From assembly GCA_013154135.1 (NCBI GenBank), contig JAADDB010000333.1:1-5328 (forward strand): a stretch of 5,328 bases of DNA, in the 5' to 3' direction. Position 1 is the stretch's first letter. Every line of letters starts with the position of its first letter. The DNA comes from Chloroflexota bacterium (GTDB lineage Bacteria; Chloroflexota; Anaerolineae; JAADDB01). Under the pieces are notes generated by a model. The model worked only from the letters and a program-made list of their open reading frames with translations, was not told the origin of the DNA and ran no database searches. A program made the translations under genes and the position numbers. Of the stretch, positions 1 to 5,284 are shown piece by piece.

Positions 1-3
1 TTA

Positions 4-186
4 CGGGCGCACGGCCGTACGCTCCTACCGTTCGTGAACGGCGATGTGTGGTCGTGCCCCACCGCCCGGGGCTGAACCCCCGGGCTAAATTTGGGGAAGC
101 CCCCTTCGGGGGCTCTGGATAAGCGGCCCAATAAATTAGCCCGCTGAACAGGGCGCACTGCCGTGCGCCCCTACCGCTCGTGAACG
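4..186. repeat. Composite hairpin-rich intergenic repeat
   Basis: Two similar copies of a roughly 37-bp sequence, 4-40 and 150-186, bracket a block of hairpins. Both copies carry a GGGCGCAC-type palindrome followed by CCTACCG(T/C)TCGTGAACG. In the right copy the stem 151-158 pairs perfectly with 163-170 around a 4-nt loop; the left copy is decayed. Between them, 64-71 pairs with 78-85 (GCCCGGGG stem, 6-nt loop), and 98-104 pairs with 108-114 (AGCCCCC stem, loop TTC). I see no open frame with a credible start and ribosome-binding site. The structure resembles a dispersed, possibly MITE- or REP-like, non-coding element. Whether it is mobile, or acts as a terminator for a gene left of the window, cannot be decided here. 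Confidence 0.6.
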
Positions 187-230
187 ACCAAGAATCGCCC
201 CACACGGCCCATGATGGTCTCCCGCCCCTC

Positions 231-258
231 TTACTCGTTACTCGTTATGCGTTAGACT
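231..258 (+). repeat. Heptanucleotide tandem array, copy 1
   Basis: Four consecutive 7-nt units: TTACTCG twice, then TTATGCG and TTAGACT. It sits at the right end of a longer stretch (about 205-258) that resembles, in inverted orientation, positions 3581-3632 behind the kinase start: both contain CGGCCCA, a C-rich run and CTCTTACTCGTTACTCGTTA. The regulator and kinase genes are therefore bracketed by inverted copies of the same intergenic repeat. Confidence 0.75.
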
Positions 259-299
259 CTTCGCCCATCCCGGCCGACCTCGCCCTTCAGCCAACCCCC

Positions 300-334
300 T
301 TAATCGTTACTCCTTAATCGTCAATCGTTACTCT
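300..334 (+). repeat. Heptanucleotide tandem array, copy 2
   Basis: Five in-phase 7-nt units of the TTAMTCG type: TTAATCG, TTACTCC, TTAATCG, TCAATCG and TTACTCT. The same unit variants recur, in a different order, in the arrays at 3796-3830 and, on the other strand, at 5250-5284. Period and phase are kept exactly while individual bases vary, as in the short tandemly repeated repetitive (STRR) heptamers known from cyanobacteria. The function is unknown. Confidence 0.8.
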
Positions 335-352
335 TCCCCCGTCCATTCATTT

Positions 353-391
353 TCGACTCCCAGGCCATTGTAGTACAATATCTTAGATTGT
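353..391 (+). promoter_or_regulatory. Putative promoter/operator of the response regulator gene
   Basis: This A+T-rich patch inside G+C-rich surroundings contains a perfect palindrome, ATTGTA-G-TACAAT (367-379), and a third half-site ATTGT at 387-391. The two ATTGT copies start 20 bp apart, about two helical turns. TACAAT (374-379) could be a -10 element; upstream TCGACT (353-358) is a poor -35 match with a 15-bp gap. A dyad overlapping a -10 would fit repression or autoregulation by a dimeric regulator. No copy of the full palindrome was found upstream of the peptide gene, so I cannot tie it to the adjacent regulator. Confidence 0.4.
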
Positions 392-404
392 CCGTAATCC
401 GGGC

Positions 405-455
405 AAGGAGGTCGGCGCTCGTGACGCGGTAATGGTTCATGACCTAATCCCCTAA
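405..455 (+). other. Orphan strong Shine-Dalgarno with mini-ORFs in the regulator leader
   Basis: AAGGAGG (405-411) is followed after 9 nt by GTG at 421, which opens only three codons before TAA at 430-432. An ATG at 432-434 overlaps that stop and opens a seven-codon frame (MVHDLIP) ending at 453-455. The regulator itself begins 27 nt further on with no good ribosome-binding site. The arrangement could be a translated leader that couples to or attenuates the regulator, or simply a decayed gene start. It cannot be an upstream start of the regulator, because TAG at 473-475 closes that frame. Confidence 0.25.
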
Positions 456-481
456 ATCCTCTGAAAACGGTCTAGAGCTAT

Positions 482-1126
482 ATGAAACCCATACGTGTTT
501 TTCTGGCCGACGATCACCCGGTCGTCCGAAGCGGTTTGGCCGCGCAGCTACGTAACGCGTCGGACATTGTTGTGGTTGGGGAGGTCGGACGGGGGGAGGA
601 GATTCTCCCGCAGGTTCTACAAACCCAACCCGATGTGGTCATATTGGACGCGATTATCCCCAATGTCAGGGCTGTGGATGTAGTACGTCGCCTCAAGACC
701 CAATTCCCAGGCATCAAGATCATCGTCTTCTCCGCGTATGGGGATGCAGCCCTTGTGCGAGGGTTGTTGGCCGCGGGGGTGGATGGGTATGTGCTGAAGG
801 AGGAGATGCTCACCCGGGTGGCCGATGCCGTACGCGAGGTCATGAGCGGCGGCATGCCCCTGAGCAGTGAGGTAGCTGCGGCCATGCACAAGATGTGGTC
901 CAGCCGCTCGGATGCTCAGCTGTTGCCCGAGGAGCTCACTGCCCGGGAACGCGAGGTTTTACAGCTCATGGCCCAAGGGCTCACCAACCGCGCGATTGCC
1001 CAACATCTCTACATCACCGAACGGACCGTGAAGTTTCACGTGGGGAACATTTTGGGCAAACTGGGCGCGCGCTCCCGCACCGAGGCGGTCCGCATTGCCA
1101 TTGAGAAGGGGTTGGTGGAAGGATAG
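482..1126 (+). CDS. NarL/FixJ-family response regulator (ComA-like)
   Basis: This 214-residue cytoplasmic protein is a phosphorylation-controlled transcription factor of normal NarL-family length. The receiver domain spans about residues 4-120: acidic pair D10/D11, phospho-acceptor D56 (in VVILDAIIP), switch S84 and conserved K106. After a short linker, residues 151-206 form a LuxR/GerE helix-turn-helix with LTAREREVLQLMAQG, a recognition helix in TERTVKFHVGNIL, and SRTEAV. The ATG at 482 is the only sensible start, since an in-frame TAG lies three codons upstream; its ribosome-binding site is weak. It faces the histidine kinase gene tail to tail, one base separating the two stop codons, so the two are the obvious cognate pair. 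ComA of Bacillus has this same architecture, but so do many NarL-type regulators; the ComA-like label rests on the neighbourhood. Its targets are not visible, though the peptide/transferase genes are plausible ones. Confidence 0.95.
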   Translation: MKPIRVFLADDHPVVRSGLAAQLRNASDIVVVGEVGRGEEILPQVLQTQPDVVILDAIIPNVRAVDVVRRLKTQFPGIKIIVFSAYGDAALVRGLLAAGVDGYVLKEEMLTRVADAVREVMSGGMPLSSEVAAAMHKMWSSRSDAQLLPEELTAREREVLQLMAQGLTNRAIAQHLYITERTVKFHVGNILGKLGARSRTEAVRIAIEKGLVEG

Positions 1127-1127
1127 G

Positions 1128-3557
1128 TTATTCCACGTCCAAGGGCACGCGCACGCGCACGCGTGTTCCCCGCCCCGGCGTGGATTCCACGCGCAGCGTT
1201 CCCCCCACGGATTGCACACGCTCGGCCAGACCGGCCAGTCCGTAGTGACGTTCCCGCACGAAGAGCCCCAGGCGGGGCGGGACTTCAAAGCCCTGCCCGT
1301 CGTCCACCACATCCAGGGTGATCCACCCATCCTGCTTTTCCACGGTGATGTCGACCCGTCGAGCTCGCGCGTGCCGTCGCACGTTGGCCAATGCCTCCTG
1401 CAACGCCCGGTAGAGGGTGATGCTCACCAGGTAGGGAATGCCCTCCAACGCTTGGTATCCCCCCTCCGGGAAGGTGGCCGAGATCTCCAGGTCACTCTCC
1501 TGGTGCACATCCTCGATCAACCCCTCCAGCGCGGACCGCAGGTCGGTGATGTCCAGGGCGGGGGGGCGCAGTTCCGAACACAGGCGCCGTAAGGCCCGGA
1601 TGGAACGCAGTGTCTGCTTGTGCACTCGGGCGAGTTGTTCGGGCGCCTTGTCCTGCGAGGTGGCCAAAACCTGGTCCAAAACCACATGCGCGTTGATGAC
1701 GTCCTGGAGCACGACGTCGTGCAGTTCGCGGGCCAGGTGCTTGCGTTCGTCCTCCCGCGCTTGGGCCAGTTGGGCGTACAGCTGTTTGATCTCCTCCACG
1801 CGGGCGCGCAGGCTTTCCACCAGTTGGATGTTGTCGACGGCTGTGGCCGCGTGGGCCGCGAGGATGTCCAGCAAACGCAGGTCCTCCCGTTCCAGGGGGT
1901 CGCCCCCGATTCGGTCGCCGAGGAGGAGAAGGCCCTTCAGCTGGCCGCCGTGTATCAGGGGCAGCCAGAGCGCGACATCCGGTGCGTCCAGCCATGTCCG
2001 TTCGACCGGGGTGAGAGGAATATCGGTCAGGGACTGGCGGAGGTGGGCGGAGGTGATGGGCTTGCCCATGCGCACTAATCCCTGGGCCACATGGCTCTGG
2101 AGGGATAAGGAGGGCGGCGCGGAGCGGGCCAGTGCGCCGATGGCCCGGATCGGGCGCAGCCGGTCACCTTCCCTGAGGTAAAATGCGACCCCGCGCAGGC
2201 GCAACACGTCACCCAACCGGTTCACCAGGAGATTCGCCAGGTCCTCCACCTGGAGTACATCCTTCAGGCGTTCGCTCAACTCCTGCAACGTGGTCCGATA
2301 ATCATACCATCCTCCGTACAGGAAATGGTCTGCCATGTACAGGAGGTAACGACGGGTGGGAGCGAACAGGGCTGCGACTAACACGGCTAAGCCGGCTACC
2401 AGCAGGGGGGATGTTTGCTTGAGGGAGGGCACCAGGGTGTCCAACCACAGGAACAGGAAGAGGTAGATGATGAGGAAAATGCCCGAGAGTATCAGATGAG
2501 CCAGGGTGCGGGAGAGCACCCAATCCACTGTACCTAACTCGCCGGTCCGGATGGCGTGGGCGTATGTGAACGGGATGACCGGGAGGAACAAGAAGGTCCA
2601 GGTGTAATCCACCAGGGGAGCCCCTTGGATGAAATCGGGGATGAGGGAGAGGAACAGGAGGGGGGCAATACTGATCCCCATGTTCATGACCACCAAACGG
2701 CGGTAACGCAGGGTTCGCAAGGATGCATCCCGCCAGTGGCGAAACACCACGAACAGGGTCAGAATAAACACGACAATCACATAAATCCGGTTGAACATCT
2801 TGTACGGCCAGCTCGGGGGAAGTTTCCCCCAATAGCCCAGCAGCGTTATCCCCCCCAGGAGTAGGGCAGTGCCGTAAACGGACAGCAACAGCCGACGCCG
2901 TAGGGGGGTGGGAATTTCCGGCGGGAACAGCGCGAAGAAGTGGAGGGTCATGGGCGGGAGGATCAACAGCAACAACCCGAATACAGGACAGCTCCAGGCA
3001 ACGTGGGGCACGTACAACGTGGTCAGGGTCCCCACGGCCAGCAGCGCGGCCGTGACTTGACTGGTGAAGAAGAACAACCGGGTGATGTTGTGGTTCGGGT
3101 GAAAGGCCCACACCCCAAGGGAGATCCCCCAGAATGCCAGGGCCACGAGGAGGGGAATCCACCGCCGCACGCGTACCCACAAGGGAGGTGCGGTGAGGGA
3201 GACCGGGATTGTCAACTCCTGGCCCGAACGTTCCACGGTGAATGTGATGTACGCGGGGGTGGAGGCATTTTGCGGAGGGGATATCGGGGTGGACAGAGGG
3301 CGTCCGTTGATGCGCCGGATTCTGTCCCCGACGTGGAGCCCTGCTTGCGCGGCCGGACTGCGGTCATCGACCGAGTAGATGACGCCGCTGTGCACGTTCC
3401 ACGCGGCGCCGATGTAGATGCCGTTCCACAGGAGGACGGCTGCGTACACCACGATGGCCAGGGTCACCGCCGCGCCCAGGAGCACCACGCCAAAGTACAG
3501 GGTTCTCAACCACTGTTTGTGCAAGTGCTCCCACTGACGTGTCAGCGCATGTGTCAT
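1128..3557 (-). CDS. Membrane sensor histidine kinase, PDZ/10-TM/GAF/HisKA_3 (ComP-like)
   Basis: This 809-residue inner-membrane kinase should autophosphorylate on His and pass phosphate to the facing regulator. Order of parts: TM1 about 19-45; a PDZ domain about 55-120 (SPAAQAGLHVGDRIRRINGRPL at 67-88), expected outside the membrane; about nine further hydrophobic segments between 133 and 400; a GAF-like domain about 425-580; a short coiled coil about 578-608; HisKA_3 with ELHD and phospho-acceptor H613; HATPase_c with N-box N725, G1 box DDGQGF (752-757) and GLAGLAERV (773-781). All catalytic motifs are intact. The ATG at 3557 has AGGA (3569-3566) 8 nt ahead. The large multi-TM input with an HPK7-type kinase core matches the plan of Bacillus ComP, the isoprenyl-peptide receptor, and the kinase lies downstream of the peptide and transferase genes on the same strand. 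The ligand is inferred; many Chloroflexota NarL-type kinases with unrelated signals look similar. Confidence 0.93.
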   Translation of the reverse strand: MTHALTRQWEHLHKQWLRTLYFGVVLLGAAVTLAIVVYAAVLLWNGIYIGAAWNVHSGVIYSVDDRSPAAQAGLHVGDRIRRINGRPLSTPISPPQNASTPAYITFTVERSGQELTIPVSLTAPPLWVRVRRWIPLLVALAFWGISLGVWAFHPNHNITRLFFFTSQVTAALLAVGTLTTLYVPHVAWSCPVFGLLLLILPPMTLHFFALFPPEIPTPLRRRLLLSVYGTALLLGGITLLGYWGKLPPSWPYKMFNRIYVIVVFILTLFVVFRHWRDASLRTLRYRRLVVMNMGISIAPLLFLSLIPDFIQGAPLVDYTWTFLFLPVIPFTYAHAIRTGELGTVDWVLSRTLAHLILSGIFLIIYLFLFLWLDTLVPSLKQTSPLLVAGLAVLVAALFAPTRRYLLYMADHFLYGGWYDYRTTLQELSERLKDVLQVEDLANLLVNRLGDVLRLRGVAFYLREGDRLRPIRAIGALARSAPPSLSLQSHVAQGLVRMGKPITSAHLRQSLTDIPLTPVERTWLDAPDVALWLPLIHGGQLKGLLLLGDRIGGDPLEREDLRLLDILAAHAATAVDNIQLVESLRARVEEIKQLYAQLAQAREDERKHLARELHDVVLQDVINAHVVLDQVLATSQDKAPEQLARVHKQTLRSIRALRRLCSELRPPALDITDLRSALEGLIEDVHQESDLEISATFPEGGYQALEGIPYLVSITLYRALQEALANVRRHARARRVDITVEKQDGWITLDVVDDGQGFEVPPRLGLFVRERHYGLAGLAERVQSVGGTLRVESTPGRGTRVRVRVPLDVE

Positions 3558-3580
3558 AGCGGTGTTCCTGGATGATGGAT

Positions 3581-3607
3581 GACTAACGAGTAACGAGTAA
3601 CGAGTAA
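3581..3607 (-). repeat. Heptanucleotide tandem array, copy 3
   Basis: Three perfect units of TTACTCG (read on the minus strand at 3607-3601, 3600-3594 and 3593-3587), followed by TTAGTC. It lies about 24 bp upstream of the kinase start codon, inside its expected leader. Together with the adjoining 3608-3632 it is an inverted relative of 205-258. Confidence 0.75.
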
Positions 3608-3692
3608 GAGGGGGGAGTGCCCCATTGGGCCGTTCGTGGCGATACTCGGCCGGTCATGCACCTCCGCCCGTGTCCCGCCCAATGCCCTTGCC

Positions 3693-3728
3693 CCCCTCCT
3701 CTCTCCCAGCATTGGGAGAGAGGAGGGG
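3693..3728. repeat. 16-bp perfect inverted repeat
   Basis: CCCCTCCTCTCTCCCA (3693-3708) is exactly complementary to 3713-3728 around the loop GCAT. The arms are purine on one side and pyrimidine on the other almost throughout. It lies between the transferase stop codon and the kinase start. As RNA on the minus strand it would be a very stable hairpin, but no T-run follows, so it is not a canonical Rho-independent terminator. It could stop or protect transcripts at the end of the peptide/transferase unit, or be one more dispersed palindromic repeat. Confidence 0.65.
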
Positions 3729-3795
3729 CGAAGTACCAGGGATCTGTCCCCCGCCAACCCACGAGGGGTGGAGTGAGGGCCCCGCCCCATCCCCC

Positions 3796-3830
3796 TTAAT
3801 CGTTCATCGTCAATCGTTACTCCTTACTCT
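3796..3830 (+). repeat. Heptanucleotide tandem array, copy 4
   Basis: Five in-phase units: TTAATCG, TTCATCG, TCAATCG, TTACTCC and TTACTCT. It lies 32 bp beyond the stop codon of the ComQ-like gene, and the array at 5250-5284 is its inverted counterpart on the other side of the peptide gene. The peptide/transferase pair is thus bracketed by inverted heptamer arrays. Confidence 0.8.
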
Positions 3831-3840
3831 CCCCCCTTAT

Positions 3841-3863
3841 GGACCCGTCCGCGGTCAGGGTCC
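3841..3863 (-). terminator. Possible weak transcription stop at the 3' end of the ComQ-like gene
   Basis: On the minus strand GGACCC (3863-3858) pairs with GGGTCC (3846-3841) around an 11-nt loop. The stem begins inside the TAG stop codon of the transferase gene. It is short, and the following sequence (ATAAGGGG) has no U-tract, so a role in termination is only a suggestion. Confidence 0.25.
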
Positions 3864-4831
3864 TACCGAGTTGAGTTCGCCAGGGCCGTTTGGTCAAAGT
3901 CCAGAGCAGCTGCCGGGTTTGTGTGTAGCGCGCCCATCACGCGGAGGAGCCAATCACGCAGCACATCCGGGTGTTCGATGCCCTCCAAAGCCGATAAGGC
4001 GCGCTCTGTGTAACGGGCGATTTCCCCCATCACATAGGCGTGGCCTCCCAGGCGTTCCACCCGCTCACGCATCTCCAACGACCGGCCATCCCGGTGATGC
4101 CAGGCGTCCCGCAGGAAGGCCGCCTCCTCCGGTGAGGCCACGGTACACGCGTACACCACGGGCAGCGGATAGCCGTGCCCCCCGGAGGATGAGGAGGTGA
4201 AATCCAACCAGTCGTCCATCATTTGCATCAGAATGCCCACATTATACCCGAAAGTGGTGTAGCGATCAATCACGGAGGCCGAAACGCCGGCCACGATGCC
4301 GCCGCTCCGGACCGCGAGCGCGAACGGTTCCCCCGACTTCAGGCCGACGAGCCGAAAGTAGGTGTCCAGATCCGGAGGCCCGGTGAGCATCACGTCCACG
4401 TGTTGCCCTCCCGCGGTCCGTAAGACGGTCTTTTGAAAGTCCTCGTACAACGTGTGCCGGGCAGAGGCAGGGGTCCGCAGTAATGCCAAGTTGGCCAGCG
4501 CGCTCAACCCGGTGGCGACGTTCGTTGCCCGCGCGAGGGTCGCGGTCGAGGCATCCGGCATATCCCCATCCTGAACCCCGTCCAGGAGATAGGCGGCCAT
4601 GTGCAGCGAACGCCACGCAGCTGCAACCGGGATCGCTTCTGCAGCCTCGCCTCCCCCGGCCACACACGCGAGGACCGGCAGCTGGGTGAAGGATGTGCGG
4701 GCATCCTCCTGGGCTTGTGCGCGTTCCAACACCTGGAGGATATCCTGCCGGTATCGCACATCCGGCTGCACGCTCTGTACCAGCGACATCAGCAAGTCAT
4801 AGACGCGCCGGATGATGGTATCCCCCTTCAT
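3863..4831 (-). CDS. Isoprenyl-diphosphate-synthase-fold protein, ComQ-like isoprenyl transferase
   Basis: This 322-residue, mostly helical cytoplasmic protein carries the ordered landmarks of trans-polyprenyl synthases (polyprenyl_synt fold): a first Asp-rich region LLDGVQDGD (82-90, canonical DDxxD reading D-G-V-Q-D at 84-88), GGQHVDV (141-147), K165-S-G, and an intact second Asp-rich motif DDWLD (206-210) for Mg-diphosphate binding. In ComQ this fold transfers a farnesyl or geranyl group to a Trp of the ComX precursor. The gene begins at ATG 4831, fixed by an in-frame TGA two codons upstream, with a modest GGGTG ahead. It lies 94 bp downstream of the small peptide gene, the X-Q neighbourhood expected for a peptide-modifying enzyme (Bacillus order is Q then X). 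The altered second Asp of the first motif (G85) and the peptide partner argue for a transferase rather than a chain-elongating synthase. Alternative: a terpene or quinone-side-chain enzyme unrelated to the peptide. Confidence 0.85.
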   Translation of the reverse strand: MKGDTIIRRVYDLLMSLVQSVQPDVRYRQDILQVLERAQAQEDARTSFTQLPVLACVAGGGEAAEAIPVAAAWRSLHMAAYLLDGVQDGDMPDASTATLARATNVATGLSALANLALLRTPASARHTLYEDFQKTVLRTAGGQHVDVMLTGPPDLDTYFRLVGLKSGEPFALAVRSGGIVAGVSASVIDRYTTFGYNVGILMQMMDDWLDFTSSSSGGHGYPLPVVYACTVASPEEAAFLRDAWHHRDGRSLEMRERVERLGGHAYVMGEIARYTERALSALEGIEHPDVLRDWLLRVMGALHTNPAAALDFDQTALANSTR

Positions 4832-4925
4832 GGTTCACCCGGAACAACTCGTGGTGTGCTCACTCCCCGCCTGGTCCGGCTGGAGAACGAGGAGCTGCGC
4901 GGACGGGTCCGTTCCTCATGTGCGC

Positions 4926-5177
4926 TCACTTCGCCTCCACCATGACGGTCCGGATATCCGCGTATCCGTGCCACCCCGGACCGGTGGGATAGGGGGCATG
5001 GGCGCGGACGAACTTCAGGGACGCGTACATGTCCAAAAGCTGTCGCACCGTCCGGAGGTCTTCTTCGGACAGCTTCCACCCCTCGCGCGCCAGGGTGCCT
5101 GCCATATCCCGCGCGAGGGCCTGGCGGAATTCGGCATCCGTGGAGAACCGATGAACAACACGTGCAAAGGTCTTCAT
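4926..5177 (-). CDS. Small peptide, candidate prenylated pheromone/RiPP precursor (ComX-like)
   Basis: An 83-residue, Cys-free peptide. Residues 1-54 look like a helical leader: FSTDAEFRQALARD then a REGWKLSEED turn, recalling both NHLP/Os1348-type RiPP leaders (D-x-EFR-x-AL ... G-x-x-LSEEE) and the ComX leader, which has a G-F-D-V-Q-E turn at the same place. Residues 55-83 form a distinct tail rich in Gly, Pro and aromatics around YPTGPGWHGY, with W69 fifteen residues from the C-terminus. Start: ATG 5177 preceded by AAGGAGG with 7-nt spacing; the in-frame TTG at 5216 has no such support. It is the first gene of the minus-strand unit, directly before the ComQ-like gene. ComX precursors are shorter (about 55-75 residues) and carry the Trp nearer the end, so extra C-terminal trimming would be needed. 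No obvious signal peptide or dedicated protease/exporter is seen. The gene is well supported; its pheromone role is inferred from context. Confidence 0.8.
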   Translation of the reverse strand: MKTFARVVHRFSTDAEFRQALARDMAGTLAREGWKLSEEDLRTVRQLLDMYASLKFVRAHAPYPTGPGWHGYADIRTVMVEAK

Positions 5178-5184
5178 GGCATTT

Positions 5185-5191
5185 CCTCCTT
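5185..5191 (-). promoter_or_regulatory. Strong ribosome-binding site of the small peptide gene
   Basis: AAGGAGG on the minus strand, 7 nt before ATG 5177. It is by far the best Shine-Dalgarno attached to any gene in the window; the other three genes have weak or modest sites. This fixes the peptide start and implies a high translation rate, as expected for a secreted or substrate peptide made in excess over its modifying enzyme. Confidence 0.85.
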
Positions 5192-5249
5192 GAGTGAGTT
5201 CTGATTTGACTGACAAGACTCGGCCGCCCCTTGGCCGTGGACGGGCCGG

Positions 5250-5284
5250 GGTCTAACGAGTAATGAGTAACGATTGACGATTAA
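5250..5284 (-). repeat. Heptanucleotide tandem array, copy 5
   Basis: Read on the minus strand, five in-phase units: TTAATCG, TCAATCG, TTACTCA, TTACTCG and TTAGACC. Same unit family as the other four arrays. It lies about 60 bp upstream of the peptide's ribosome-binding site, so it borders the promoter region of the peptide/transferase unit. Confidence 0.8.

Noticed and set aside
4..334. CRISPR array
   Set aside because: Repeats are either 7-bp tandem units without spacers or two copies of a palindromic element; there is no repeat-spacer periodicity and no cas gene.
1438..2181. Long plus-strand open frames opposite the kinase gene
   Set aside because: They are Arg/Ser-rich antisense shadows of a kinase whose domains and motifs are continuous over the whole length; no known fold or start signal supports them.
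3625..4200. 191-codon plus-strand frame across the intergenic repeats into the transferase gene
   Set aside because: Pro-rich, low-complexity translation through the palindromes and heptamer arrays, then antisense to a well-supported gene.
4860..4919. Small minus-strand ORF of 19 codons (ATG 4919) between the peptide and transferase genes
   Set aside because: No convincing ribosome-binding site and a Pro/Arg/Gly-rich composition typical of random G+C-rich sequence; the peptide at 4926-5177 already explains the peptide role.
5178..5216. Longer form of the small peptide starting at TTG 5216 (96 residues)
   Set aside because: AAGGAGG lies 7 nt before ATG 5177 and falls inside the longer reading frame; the extra 13 residues look like leader sequence and the TTG has no ribosome-binding site of its own.
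5211..5216. TTGTCA (minus strand) as a -35 element of the peptide promoter
   Set aside because: At 16-18 bp spacing the matching -10 position falls on the Shine-Dalgarno and shows no TATAAT-like sequence. The peptide promoter is probably further upstream and I cannot place it.
5221..5237. CGGCC-N7-GGCCG dyad upstream of the peptide gene as a ComA-type box
   Set aside because: Short G+C arms are expected by chance in this composition, and neither sequence nor spacing matches the known ComA box or the dyad upstream of the regulator gene.
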